A DNA stretch of 64,000 bases, from contig CAVTFQ010000008.1 of NCBI GenBank assembly GCA_963734055.1, positions 143,074 through 207,073 on the forward strand, written 5' to 3'. Position numbers and translations under genes: made by a program. Below are positions 33,345 to 42,408 of this stretch, piece by piece. The notes under the pieces were generated by a model. That model was not told the DNA's origin and did no database searches. It was given only the letters and a program-made list of their open reading frames with translations. The stretch is from CAIWHR01 sp963734055 (lineage in GTDB: Bacteria; Pseudomonadota; Gammaproteobacteria; Burkholderiales; Casimicrobiaceae). Positions within the stretch are counted from its first letter, which is position 1; each line of letters opens with the position of its first letter.

Positions 33345-34268
33345 ATGGACAATTCCTCCGTCAGTATCCGCGAAGTCGGCCTGCGCGACGGCCTGCAGAG
33401 CATCGCGCGCACCCTGCCGACCGAGCACAAGCTCGTCTGGCTGCGCGCCGCGCACGCGGCCGGGCAGCGCGAGATCGAGGTCGGCTCCTTCGTGCCCGCG
33501 CGCCTTCTTCCGCAACTCGCCGACACGGCCGAGATCGTTGCCGCCGCCAGGGCACTGCCCGGTCTCGTGACCTCGGTGCTCGTGCCCAACCTCAAGGGTG
33601 CGCAGGCCGCGCTCGAGAGCGGCGCGGACTCGATGATGCTGCCGATCTCGGCCAGTCGTGCGCACAGCCTCGCCAACGTGCGCCGGACGCCCGACGAAGC
33701 GGTCGCGGAGCTTGGCCGGATCCGTGCGGCGCGTGATGCCTCGGGCTCGAAGTGCCGCATCGAGGTCGGGCTGTCAACCGCCTTCGGTTGCACGATTCAG
33801 GGCCGGGTCGAGGAGTCCGAGGTATTGCGGCTGCTGCGGGGCGCGCTGGACGCCGGCGCCGACGCCGTGGGGCTGGCCGACACCGTGGGCTATGCCGACC
33901 CGCTGCAGGTGAGGCGCCTCTTCGAGAAGGGTCGCGCGATCGCCGGCGAACGCCTCGACTGCGGCCATTTCCACGACACGCGCGGCCTCGGGCTCGCCAA
34001 TGTCTACTCCGCCTGGCAGGTGGGGATCCGCCGCTTCGACGCATGCCTCGGCGGCATCGGGGGTTGCCCGCACGCTCCCGGCGCGAGCGGCAATGTGTCC
34101 ACCGAGGACGTGGCGTACCTGTTCGCCAGCATGGGCGTGCCCACCGGGTTCGATTTCGACGCCCTCCTCGCACTGCGGGCGCAACTCGCAAGCTGGCTCG
34201 ACGGCGAGCCGCTGCACGGCGCGATCGCGCGGGCCGGCCTGCCCAAGACGATGGCGCCGGCTGCATGA
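33345..34268 (+). CDS. Hydroxymethylglutaryl-CoA lyase-like enzyme
   Basis: 307 residues of the DRE-TIM metallolyase group. EVGLRDGLQS (about 9-18) supplies the metal-binding/catalytic Arg-Asp pair, HFHDTRGLGLANVY the metal-binding HxH-type residues, and GGIGGCPHAPGASGNVSTED the catalytic Cys loop typical of HMG-CoA lyase. It cleaves a 3-hydroxy-3-methyl-acyl-CoA to acetyl-CoA plus a keto acid. It overlaps the CoA-transferase gene by 4 bp and heads an operon with a TRAP transporter, so it probably acts on the imported compound. Confidence 0.88.
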   Translation: MDNSSVSIREVGLRDGLQSIARTLPTEHKLVWLRAAHAAGQREIEVGSFVPARLLPQLADTAEIVAAARALPGLVTSVLVPNLKGAQAALESGADSMMLPISASRAHSLANVRRTPDEAVAELGRIRAARDASGSKCRIEVGLSTAFGCTIQGRVEESEVLRLLRGALDAGADAVGLADTVGYADPLQVRRLFEKGRAIAGERLDCGHFHDTRGLGLANVYSAWQVGIRRFDACLGGIGGCPHAPGASGNVSTEDVAYLFASMGVPTGFDFDALLALRAQLASWLDGEPLHGAIARAGLPKTMAPAA

Positions 34269-35497
34269 ACGCTGCACCGCAATCCCCCGAGGCCGCCCAC
34301 GGCCGGGTGTCCGCCCCGCAGCCGCTGTCCGGCCTGCGCGTGGTGGAGTTCACCCATATGGTCATGGGCCCGACCTGCGGGATGGTGCTGGCCGATCTCG
34401 GTGCCGAGGTGATCAAAGTCGAGCCGATCGACGGCGAAGGCACGCGCCGCCTGCTCGGCGCGGGAGCCGGCTTCTTCCCGATGTTCAACCGCAACAAGCT
34501 CAGCGTCGGCATCGACCTGCGGCAGCCCGAGGGCGCCGAAGTGGCGCGACGGCTGGCCGCCTCGGCCGACGTTGTCGCAGAGAACTTCAAGCCGGGCGCG
34601 CTGGTGAAGTTCGGCCTCGATTACGCATCGCTGTCAGCAACCAACGACCGCCTGATCTACGTCAGCCACAAGGGCTTCCTGCCCGGGCCGTACGACCACC
34701 GTACCGCCCTCGACGAGGTCGTGCAGATGATGGGCGGGCTCGCGTACATGACGGGCCGTCCGGGCGATCCGCTGCGCGCGGGTACCAGCGTCAACGACAT
34801 CATGGGGGGTCTCTTCGGCGCCATCGGTGCTCTCGGCGCGCTGATCCAGCGCGGCATCACGGGCAAGGGCATGGAGGTGCAGTCGGCGCTGTTCGAGAAC
34901 AACGTGTTCCTGATGGGCCAGCACATGCTGCAGTACGCCGTGACCGGCAACCACCCGCAGCCGATGCCCGCGCGCGACAATCCGTGGGCGATCTACGATG
35001 TCTTTACCGTCGCGGGGGGCGAGCAGATCTTCCTGGCCGCGGTGAGCGACGCGCAGTTCCTCGCCTTCTGCGACGTGCTCGGCTTCGCGGACCTCCGGGC
35101 CGACCCGGGGCTCGCGACCAACAACCAGCGCGTGGAGCGGCGAGCGACGCTGCTGCCTATCCTCCGTGCGCGGCTCGCGGACCGCTCGGCGGCCGAGCTG
35201 TCGATGCTGTTCGAGCAGGCAGGCCTGCCGTTTGCGCCGATCCGCCGGCCCGAGGACCTGTTCGACGATCCGCATCTGCTGGCTACCGGCGGCCTTGCCG
35301 ATATCGTGCTGCCGGACGGCGCCAAGACAGGACAGAAGGTGAAAACCACGTTGCTGCCGCTCGCCATGCAGGGCGAGCGTCTGCCGGTGCGACGCGACCC
35401 GCCGCGCTTCGCCGCCCACACCGACGCGCTGCTGGCCGGCGTCGGCTACACGCAGGCCGACATCGCCGGGCTGCGTGAGCGTCGCGCCATCGCCTGA
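34265..35497 (+). CDS. Family III (CaiB/BaiF) CoA-transferase
   Basis: 410 residues. PLSGLRVVEFTHMVMGPTCGMVLADLGAEVIKVE opens the family III fold, and NKLSVGIDL, YDHRTALDEVVQMMGGLAYMTG and the middle and C-terminal domains follow in order. The aspartate that forms the acyl anhydride intermediate is probably in the EVVQMMGGL neighbourhood (family knowledge, not resolved here). It should activate the TRAP-imported acid with CoA from succinyl- or acetyl-CoA, feeding the adjacent lyase. ATGA overlap upstream; 37 bp to the DctP gene. Confidence 0.9.
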   Translation: MNAAPQSPEAAHGRVSAPQPLSGLRVVEFTHMVMGPTCGMVLADLGAEVIKVEPIDGEGTRRLLGAGAGFFPMFNRNKLSVGIDLRQPEGAEVARRLAASADVVAENFKPGALVKFGLDYASLSATNDRLIYVSHKGFLPGPYDHRTALDEVVQMMGGLAYMTGRPGDPLRAGTSVNDIMGGLFGAIGALGALIQRGITGKGMEVQSALFENNVFLMGQHMLQYAVTGNHPQPMPARDNPWAIYDVFTVAGGEQIFLAAVSDAQFLAFCDVLGFADLRADPGLATNNQRVERRATLLPILRARLADRSAAELSMLFEQAGLPFAPIRRPEDLFDDPHLLATGGLADIVLPDGAKTGQKVKTTLLPLAMQGERLPVRRDPPRFAAHTDALLAGVGYTQADIAGLRERRAIA

Positions 35498-35534
35498 AAT
35501 ACCGAAAGCCCAACCCCCAACCGGAGGAACCGGA

Positions 35535-36536
35535 ATGAAGCTACGCCTAGTCCCCGCGCTGCGCCTCGGCCTCGTCGCCGCCACGTCGCTCTGCCTCGCC
35601 ACCGGTGCGCTGGCGGCCGAGTACACGATGCGGTTGAGCCACCAGTTCCCGCCGTCGCACCATTCGGCCAAGAACATGGAGCAGTTCGCCGCCGACGTCA
35701 AAGCCGCCACCGGCGGCAAGGTCGAGGTCCAGATCTTCGGCTCGGCGCAGCTGTTCAAGCCGAACCAGAACCATGCCGCCGTGGCCAGCGGCAAGGTCGA
35801 GGCAGCGGCGGTCACCGCCTTCACGCTCGGCGGCACGATCCCCGAGCTCAACGTCACGCTGATTCCCTACTACGTGACCAGCCTCGAAAAGATGCAGAAG
35901 TTCCCCGGCTCCGCGGCGGCGAAGATGCTCGATGCCAAGCTCGAAGAGAAGGGGGTGCACAACCTGGGGTGGATGATCGACGCCAGCGACGGCATCTTCA
36001 CCTCGTCCAAGGCGCCGCTCATCAAGCCGGCTGACTTCAAGGGCGTGAAGATCCGCGGCCTGTCGAAGCTGTTCGACCAAGGCCTGATCGCGATGGGTGC
36101 TTCGCCGGCGGCGATGCCTGGCTCGGAGGTCTACCAGGCGCTGCAGACCGGCGTCATCGACGCCGGCATCACCGGCGTGGCGGCGGCCTACGAGCGCAAG
36201 TATTACGAGGTGCAGAAGTACGGCGTGGCTTCGAACATCATCCTGGCGCACGACATCCTGATCGTGAACCCGGCGTGGTTCAAGAGCCTGCCGCCCGAAT
36301 TGCGCGAGGCGATCGAGGTCGCCGCGCACAAGGCCGAGCTGCGCTCCATTCCGAAGTCGGCCGAGATCCCGCCGCAGGACATCACGAACCTGCGCGACAA
36401 GGGAATGGAGGTGACGGTGCTGACGCCGGCGCAGGAAAAGGCGATGTCCGACGCGATGCAGCCGGCGGTGCTGAAGGCCTTCAGCGCCTCGAGCCCCGAC
36501 GCGCCCAAGCTGCTGGAGCTCATCAACCAGCTTTGA
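35535..36536 (+). CDS. dctP: TRAP transporter substrate-binding protein
   Basis: 333 residues. Signal peptide MKLRLVPALRLGLVAATSLCLATGALA, then the DctP fold: LSHQFPPSHHSAKNMEQFA, GKVEVQIFGSAQLFKPNQNH, VKIRGLSKLFDQGLIAMGASPAAMPGSEVYQALQTGVIDAG. The Arg of VKIRG is the usual carboxylate-binding residue. A periplasmic solute-binding protein for an organic acid; GGAGGAACCGG precedes the ATG. Given the neighbours, a branched hydroxy-dicarboxylate such as 3-hydroxy-3-methylglutarate is a reasonable candidate. Confidence 0.92.
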   Translation: MKLRLVPALRLGLVAATSLCLATGALAAEYTMRLSHQFPPSHHSAKNMEQFAADVKAATGGKVEVQIFGSAQLFKPNQNHAAVASGKVEAAAVTAFTLGGTIPELNVTLIPYYVTSLEKMQKFPGSAAAKMLDAKLEEKGVHNLGWMIDASDGIFTSSKAPLIKPADFKGVKIRGLSKLFDQGLIAMGASPAAMPGSEVYQALQTGVIDAGITGVAAAYERKYYEVQKYGVASNIILAHDILIVNPAWFKSLPPELREAIEVAAHKAELRSIPKSAEIPPQDITNLRDKGMEVTVLTPAQEKAMSDAMQPAVLKAFSASSPDAPKLLELINQL

Positions 36537-36540
36537 TGTC

Positions 36541-37101
36541 ATGAAGCCGACGGCGCCCGCGGGCGGCGAGCCCCGCCTCCTGCGCGCGCTGGGCCGCCTG
36601 AACTCTGCGCTTTGCGACGGCGCCATCGCGCTGTCCGCGGCGTCCCTGCTCGTCTCGCTTGCGCTGATCGGATGGGCGGTCGTGATGCGCTACGTGCTCA
36701 ACCGCCCGCCGGTCTGGACCGACGATGCGGTCGGCTTCCTGCTCGTCGCCATCGTGATGCTGGCGTCGGCGCAGGTGCTGCGCCGGGCCGAGCACATCGG
36801 CGTCGACGTCCTGACCGAGCGCCTCAGCGGCCGCGCCGCACGCTGGGCGCAGGCCTGGGCCGGGCTGGCGTCCGGCCTGGTGGCGGTGATCCTGGTCGTC
36901 AACGGCTGGGAAACGGCGATGGAGTCGCGCCAGTTCGGCATCGTCACCGAGGGTCGCCTCGAGCTGCCGGTATGGTGGCTGATGCTGCTGCTGCCGCTGG
37001 GCGGCTCGCTGATGGCGCTGGTGACCCTGGAGTCGTTGTGGCGGCTCGCGCTCGGCCTGCCGCCGCTCGCCAACCCCCGCAAGCATGGCGACGAGCAATG
37101 A
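36541..37101 (+). CDS. dctQ: TRAP transporter small permease
   Basis: 186 residues with four membrane segments and the DctQ pattern AEHIGVDVL after the second. It starts 4 bp after dctP and overlaps dctM by 4 bp, so the transporter genes are tightly coupled. Inner membrane; partner of DctM in sodium-driven uptake. Confidence 0.88.
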   Translation: MKPTAPAGGEPRLLRALGRLNSALCDGAIALSAASLLVSLALIGWAVVMRYVLNRPPVWTDDAVGFLLVAIVMLASAQVLRRAEHIGVDVLTERLSGRAARWAQAWAGLASGLVAVILVVNGWETAMESRQFGIVTEGRLELPVWWLMLLLPLGGSLMALVTLESLWRLALGLPPLANPRKHGDEQ

Positions 37102-38384
37102 CGATCGGGCTGATACTCGTCGGCCTGGTTGCGCTGCTATTTACCGGTGTCCCGATCTTCGCCGGGCTGTCGATCTTCGGCGGCCTGCTGCTGCTGGGCC
37201 AGGGAGGGCTCGCGTCGGTAACGGAGGTCATCTTCGGCGAGCTCAATCGCTACCTGCTGGTGGCGATCCCGCTCTTCGCGTTCATGGCCCACGTGATGAT
37301 CCGCAGCAGGATTGTCGACGACCTCTATGACACCGCCTACACGCTGACGCGCCACCTGCCGGGCGGCCTGGGCATTGCCACCATCGCCGCCTGCACGATC
37401 TTTGCGGCGATTTCCGGCTCGAGCGTGGCTACAGCGCTGACCATCGGCGCGGTGGCGATCCCGCAGATGCTGCGCTTCGGGTACCCGCGCCAGATGGCGT
37501 ACGGGCTAGTCGCCGCCGGCGGAACCCTGGGCATTCTGATTCCGCCGTCGGGCCCGATGGTCCTGTACGGCGTGACCACCGACACCTCGATCGGCGGCCT
37601 GTTCATGGCCGGCGTGATCCCCGGCCTGATGATGGCCGCGATCTTCGCCGGCTGGGCGATGCTGTCGGTCCTCCGGCTGCGCAGCAGCATCAAGCGGGAA
37701 CCGCGCGCCGGCGGGCGCGAGGCGCTGGGTGCGATCCGAAAGTCGCTGTGGGCGATTTCCCTTCCGACCTTTGTGCTCGGCGGCATGTATGCCGGCGTCT
37801 TCACCGCAACCGAGGCCGCCGCCGCCGGCTCGCTGCTGGCGTTGGCCGTGGGGAGCCTGGTCTACCGCAAGGTGGGACTGCGGGAAATTTGGGAATCGGC
37901 GCTCGACGCGAGCCGCACGTCGGCGATGCTGTTCATGATCCTCGCCGGCGCATCGGTGTTCGGGCACGTGCTGACCAAGATGCGGATCCCGCAGCAGCTC
38001 GTCGAGACGGTGGTCGCCGCGGATGTGGGCGCGACCGGCTTCCTGGTGGCGATGATGGTACTGATCTTCGTGCTCGGCATGTTTCTGGAATCGATCTCGA
38101 TCATCCTCATCACGTCGCCAGTCATCCTGCCCGTGATGCACCACCTGCACATCAATCCGATCTGGTACGGCATTCTGCTGACCATCAACCTGGAGCTGGC
38201 CCAGATCACGCCGCCGGTGGGCATGAACCTGTTCACGATCAAGGCCATCACCCGTGCACCCATGGGCGACATCATTCGCGGCTCGGCGCCGTACGTGCTG
38301 TTGATGATCCTTGCGATGGCGCTGGTGATGATTTTTCCGGAAGTTGCGCTGTGGCTGCCCGGCACGATGATCAATCGGCGTTGA
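37098..38384 (+). CDS. dctM: TRAP transporter large permease
   Basis: 428 residues, about twelve membrane segments. Family motifs include GVPIFAGLSIFGGLLLL, AISGSSVATALTIGAVAIPQM, GGTLGILIPPSGPMVLYG, EAAAAGSLLAL and NLELAQITPPVGMNLFTI. It is the ion-coupled transport subunit. The operon lyase, CoA-transferase, dctP, dctQ, dctM ends here; the next gene is convergent. Confidence 0.93.
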   Translation: MTIGLILVGLVALLFTGVPIFAGLSIFGGLLLLGQGGLASVTEVIFGELNRYLLVAIPLFAFMAHVMIRSRIVDDLYDTAYTLTRHLPGGLGIATIAACTIFAAISGSSVATALTIGAVAIPQMLRFGYPRQMAYGLVAAGGTLGILIPPSGPMVLYGVTTDTSIGGLFMAGVIPGLMMAAIFAGWAMLSVLRLRSSIKREPRAGGREALGAIRKSLWAISLPTFVLGGMYAGVFTATEAAAAGSLLALAVGSLVYRKVGLREIWESALDASRTSAMLFMILAGASVFGHVLTKMRIPQQLVETVVAADVGATGFLVAMMVLIFVLGMFLESISIILITSPVILPVMHHLHINPIWYGILLTINLELAQITPPVGMNLFTIKAITRAPMGDIIRGSAPYVLLMILAMALVMIFPEVALWLPGTMINRR

Positions 38385-38426
38385 GTTCAGCCCGGATTGG
38401 ATGTCGGCTATCGAGCACAATGGCGA

Positions 38427-39920
38427 TCAGCTTCCGTCGCGGATCACGCGGCACGACTCGATGTCGAAAGTCGCCGCGCCAATCGTCAGCGTTGCTTGAT
38501 CGCGAAACCCTGCGGCGAATTGGAGGAACCGCTCCACGTCGGCGAAATTGCTGGCCAGTCCGAGCGATGCGCGGATGGCGCCGACGCTCTTGCCGCCGCG
38601 GCCCTGAATGATCCGGAGGAAGCGCGGCAGCGTGATGTCGGCGCCCTCCGCCAACCCTGCCCGCATGTCTTCCTCGGTCAGGCCCTCGGCCGTCTCGCCC
38701 GCGCCGGGATTGCAGAAGCACCCCGTCCTGAGCGAGATGCGCTCCCGCCCGGCGAGCTCCTCGATCCGCCGGTAATCGAGCAGACGACCGTCCGGATCGT
38801 AGAAGTTCATGGTCACCGTGCCACCGCGCTGCGACGACGACGCCGGTCCGTAGACGCGAACCATGGGGCGTCCGTTGCTGTGCCGCAGCGCGAGGAGCTC
38901 TGTCAGGAGCCAGTCGGTGAGACCATGGACGCGCGCGTGAATCGTCTCCAATCCGACTCGGCAGAGATGACGGAGGCCGATCTCCACGGCCGGAATGCTC
39001 AGGTAGTTCAACGTGCCGTCTTCAAAGCCCGCTTCGCGCGGCGACAGCACATGCAGGCGCCCCTGCACCGTGGCGAAGTTTACGGTGCCGCCGGCAAACC
39101 ACGGGCGCCGAAGGCGATTCAGCATCGCATTGCGGATCAGCAGGCAGCCCACGCCGGTGGGGTAGCCGAACATCTTGTAGAACGAGATCGTCACGAAATC
39201 GGGCGTGACCGCGCGCAGATCGAGGCGGTTGGTCGGCACGAACGCCGCCGCGTCGAGAAGCACGTGCCAGCCGAGGTCGTGCGCGGCGTCGATGAGCGCG
39301 AGCGGATGCTTCACGCCGGAGAAGTTCGACTGCGCGGGATACGCGAGCAGGTTGGCGTGCGTCGGGTCGGCCCGGGCAAGGAGCGCTTCCATGGCGGAGG
39401 CGTCAATGCGAAGGTCCGGCACCGTCAGCGGAGCGTAATCGACGCCGGCGCCTTTTGCGCGCGCGAGCTCGCGGATGCCGTTGACCGAGTTATGGTTGTC
39501 GACCGTCAGCAGCAAACGCCCGCCTGCCTCGAAGGGATACGACTCGCCGACGAGCTTCAACGCCCCGGACGCATTCAGGGTGAAGACGGCGGTGTACTCG
39601 TCGGTGCCGTTGAAGAAGGCGAGCACTGCGGCACGGGTCCGTTCGACCAGCCGCGTCGTGGCGGTCGAACTCGGATTCGCAGAGTGCGGATTGCCGAACA
39701 CGTGCTCGCCGAGCAGTCGTGCGTGCTCCCGGACTTGCGAGTCGGCGTACAGACCAGCGCCCGTGTAATCGAGATACGAGTGCTGCCGGGAGTCGAGGCG
39801 GCCGTACTCCGCCGCGCGCAACTCGTCGAGAGCGCCCGTCGCGGAATAGGCCGGGTGCCTTTCGAGAAATCGCGCGAACGCCGTCACAAGGTCGATTCTA
39901 GCGCCATCAATCCCCTGCAT
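38427..39920 (-). CDS. Class V aminotransferase-like protein (MOCOS-like)
   Basis: 497 residues, a PLP-dependent fold. YLDYTGAGLYADSQVREH near the N-terminus, FGNPHSANPSSTATTRLVER and the likely PLP lysine in FVTISFYKMFGYPTGVGCLLIR resemble the NifS-like domain of molybdenum cofactor sulfurases and related desulfurases. A CFCNPGAGE segment could hold the active-site cysteine used by desulfurases. There is no MOSC domain, so a full Moco sulfurase is unlikely. Stand-alone gene. Confidence 0.75.
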   Translation of the reverse strand: MQGIDGARIDLVTAFARFLERHPAYSATGALDELRAAEYGRLDSRQHSYLDYTGAGLYADSQVREHARLLGEHVFGNPHSANPSSTATTRLVERTRAAVLAFFNGTDEYTAVFTLNASGALKLVGESYPFEAGGRLLLTVDNHNSVNGIRELARAKGAGVDYAPLTVPDLRIDASAMEALLARADPTHANLLAYPAQSNFSGVKHPLALIDAAHDLGWHVLLDAAAFVPTNRLDLRAVTPDFVTISFYKMFGYPTGVGCLLIRNAMLNRLRRPWFAGGTVNFATVQGRLHVLSPREAGFEDGTLNYLSIPAVEIGLRHLCRVGLETIHARVHGLTDWLLTELLALRHSNGRPMVRVYGPASSSQRGGTVTMNFYDPDGRLLDYRRIEELAGRERISLRTGCFCNPGAGETAEGLTEEDMRAGLAEGADITLPRFLRIIQGRGGKSVGAIRASLGLASNFADVERFLQFAAGFRDQATLTIGAATFDIESCRVIRDGS

Positions 39921-40036
39921 CTCGGGCTTGACGCGGACTGCCCTTGCCTTGTTCGGCCTGCCGATGGTTGCGGTTCGATGGAGGGCCGATCCCGCTCAGC
40001 GCATGACCAGCGGCATCGCTCGACCCATGACCCGAG

Positions 40037-40325
40037 TCACGGTCTCACCATCACTTTGATCACCCTTCGCTCGTTCATTGCCCGGTAACCGTCCGGCACT
40101 TCTTCCAGACCGACGACGCGGTCGAACACGCGCCCCGGCTCGATCCGGCCCTCGAGAATGTCCGGCAGCAGTTCCTCGATGTAGGCGCGGACCGGAACGG
40201 GACCCCCGCTGACGGTGACGCTGTTGTAGAACGCCGGCAGCGACGCAGGAATCGCATCGTAGTGAGGAACCCCGACGCGGCCGATGGCGCCACCGGGGCG
40301 CATCACACCGATAGCCGTGACCCCG
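40037..40325 (-). pseudogene. C-terminal fragment of a zinc-type alcohol dehydrogenase
   Basis: About 89 codons read as the end of a zinc-dependent medium-chain dehydrogenase: RPGGAIGRVGVPHYDAIPASLPAFYNSVTVSGGP, YIEELLPDILEGRIEPGRVFDRVVGLEEVPDGYRAMNERRVIKVMVRP. The catalytic zinc domain and most of the Rossmann fold are gone. The fragment abuts the truncated SDR gene in another frame at about 40310-40330, a typical deletion joint. Confidence 0.8.
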
Positions 40326-40674
40326 CGCGATTGGTGACACCGATGGAAGTCATCAGCGCGACGCGCGCGTTGCGCGAACCGAACGTCGTCAGGACATTGC
40401 GCACGCCGCCATAGTCGACGCGCTCGGCCTCGATCTTTCCGCCACCGTCCGATCCGAGCGTGAACACGACCTCGTCTGTACCAGCGACGGCATCGGGAAG
40501 CGTCTCGGGTCGGGTGACGTCGCCGACGACCACCTGCGCTTCGCGCGGAAGCTGATGCGCCTTGCGGGCGTCGCGCACGAGGGCGCGCACGGAATGCCCT
40601 TCGCGGATCGCCTCACCGACGACGACCCGTCCAATGCTGCCGGTCGCGCCCACGACGAGCACCATCATGCGTCC
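40303..40674 (-). pseudogene. N-terminal fragment of an NAD(P)-binding SDR-type protein
   Basis: MMVLVVGATGSIGRVVVGEAIREGHSVRALVRD is a complete Rossmann start, followed by AQVVVGDVTRPETLPDAV and VRNVLTTFGSRNARVALMTSIGVTNR. The frame then loses similarity and stops after a few codons where the alcohol dehydrogenase remnant begins. About half of the expected ~250-residue protein is missing. A deletion fused two neighbouring genes. Confidence 0.75.
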
Positions 40675-40810
40675 CTCCATGCGCGCCGGGTCGCGCCGAG
40701 GTGAGCCCGTTCTTCCGGTGCAGCATGCGCAGGCAGGCGTGCGCGCGCGTCGCGTCGCCCTCGGGCAAGAGCCTGGCGACCTGCGCGCTGCCAATCGGTC
40801 TGCTGCATGC

Positions 40811-40968
40811 TCATTGCCCTGGACGCACTTCGGCGAGATCGCCGTACCAGTAGGCGGCGGTCACCCCGCCGTCCATGAGGAAGTCACTGCCGGTGATGAA
40901 CCCGCCGTCCGGGCCCATGAGCAACGCGCCGACCCCTCCCACCTCGTCCGGCGTGCCGGCGCGAGCAG
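40811..40968 (-). pseudogene. C-terminal fragment of an SDR oxidoreductase
   Basis: Read from the minus strand this gives GTPDEVGGVGALLMGPDGGFITGSDFLMDGGVTAAYWYGDLAEVRPGQ and a stop at 40811. This is the standard SDR C-terminus (GxPxEVA, FITGxxxxxDGG). Nothing upstream continues the frame. It is the third oxidoreductase remnant in 1 kb. The ~135 bp between it and the preceding fragment holds no intact gene. Confidence 0.7.
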
Positions 40969-41159
40969 CCGGTCGTCAGCCCTGCGCGGCTCACCGAGCC
41001 GGACGACCGCCACCGCGCCAGCCAATGCTGCGGCGGGAGAGGCAGCTAAGAACCAGTGACCGCGCGCGACCATGCTTGTGACCCCCGTCACAGACAGATG
41101 TGCGCCCGAACTGCAATCCTGTGCTGATCGAAACGCGCAACCCCTACGGAGGGCTGGGA

Positions 41160-41345
41160 TGGACATCGAAGCGGGGCAGGCGACATTGAACGTCGCCTGT
41201 CCGCAGTGCAGCGCCGTCAACCAGGTTGGACGCGAAGGCCTCGCAGACGCGCTCGGAGCCGCGGCGTTCGAACGCCATGTGGCCGGCTCGACCTGCCGCC
41301 CGTCGTGTTCGCCAAGGTGAACGCCGAGGAGGGGCCGTGTGCGAG
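41160..41345 (+). pseudogene. Decayed thioredoxin 2 (trxC-like) fragment
   Basis: The frame reads ATLNVACPQCSAVNQVGREGLADA, the first zinc-ribbon half of thioredoxin 2, then jumps to AAFERHVAGS, and after a frameshift continues DLPPVVFAKVNAEEGP. The second CxxC of the ribbon and the WCGPC active site have been deleted. The ribosome-binding site and GTG start of the next gene are drawn from its last codons. Confidence 0.7.
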
Positions 41346-42236
41346 CTGTTCGCCCTGTCGAGCCGCCATGCGACGACGGTGACGTTCTCGCTGGAGAGCT
41401 TTGCCCGGCACGGCGGACTCGATGGCCCGCACAAGGATGGGTGGGGCATCGCGTACTACGTGGACGAGGACGTGCGGCTGGTGAAGGAGCCCGCTCCGGC
41501 GGCCGACAGCGCGTGCGTCCGGTTCATCCAGGACCATCCGTTCACATCGTCGATGGTCGTGAGCCACATCCGCAGGGCGACGCGCGGCGCGGTGGCGATG
41601 AAGAACTGCCAGCCGTTCACCCGCGAGCTTGCGGGTCGGATGCACCTGTTCGCCCACAACGGCGACCTCGCTCTCGAGCGCCTGCGCCTGCATCGTCCTC
41701 TGATCCACTACCGGCCCGTCGGCGATACGGACTCGGAGTACGCGTTCTGCGTCCTGTTGGAACAGTTGCGCCGGCTGTGGCTCGGCGTCGGCGTTCCTTC
41801 ACTCGACGAGCGGTTGGCGGTCGTCGCGGAATTTGCCGCAGCGATCCGCCCCCTCGGCCCGGCGAACTTCATCTACGCCGATGGCGACGCGACCTTCCTC
41901 CACGGGGACCGTCGGTTTCACGGGGACGGCCGTGCGCCGCACCCGCCCGGCCTCCACGTCCTGTGCCGGCGCTGCACGGCGCGCGCCGACGCGCCGGACA
42001 TCGAAGGGCTGGCGCTGGCGTCGGAAGGCGAGCAGGAGGTGGTGCTAGCGGCGAGCGTGCCGCTCACGGCCGAGCCGGGATGGCGACCGCTCGCCGAGGG
42101 CGAGATTGTCGTCGCCGGGAACGGTCGAATCGTTGCGATACGGTCCCCCGACCTCGCTTCGATCCGCGGCATTGACACGGGATCTTCGGCCATTGAACGA
42201 CGCCTCGCAGCCTCCGGATCATCGGACGGGCGCTGA
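41337..42236 (+). CDS. Class II glutamine amidotransferase
   Basis: 299 residues starting GTG-TGC, so that removal of Met exposes the nucleophilic Cys2 (MCELFALSSRHAT). Later motifs fit the GATase_4/YafJ-like group: GGLDGPHKDGWGIAYY, VVSHIRRATRGAVAMKNCQPF and MHLFAHNGDLA. The domain normally releases ammonia from glutamine, but no synthase partner is nearby, so it may be a free amidohydrolase. The strong AGGAGGGG site lies in the trxC remnant. Confidence 0.88.
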   Translation: MCELFALSSRHATTVTFSLESFARHGGLDGPHKDGWGIAYYVDEDVRLVKEPAPAADSACVRFIQDHPFTSSMVVSHIRRATRGAVAMKNCQPFTRELAGRMHLFAHNGDLALERLRLHRPLIHYRPVGDTDSEYAFCVLLEQLRRLWLGVGVPSLDERLAVVAEFAAAIRPLGPANFIYADGDATFLHGDRRFHGDGRAPHPPGLHVLCRRCTARADAPDIEGLALASEGEQEVVLAASVPLTAEPGWRPLAEGEIVVAGNGRIVAIRSPDLASIRGIDTGSSAIERRLAASGSSDGR

Positions 42237-42408
42237 CACCGAAGCGAAAGCGACAGTCTCACTGCGTCAGGCGCCCCCTCCCGGCGGCTGGACCCCGCAG
42301 GGCACGAGCCCTTTCTCGATTCCACTCGCCGCAAACCCGGAAGGACGGCACGCCGCCGAACCAAGCTGGATGGAGCTGAATCCAAGTCTTGGTGCCGAGC
42401 CAATTCGA

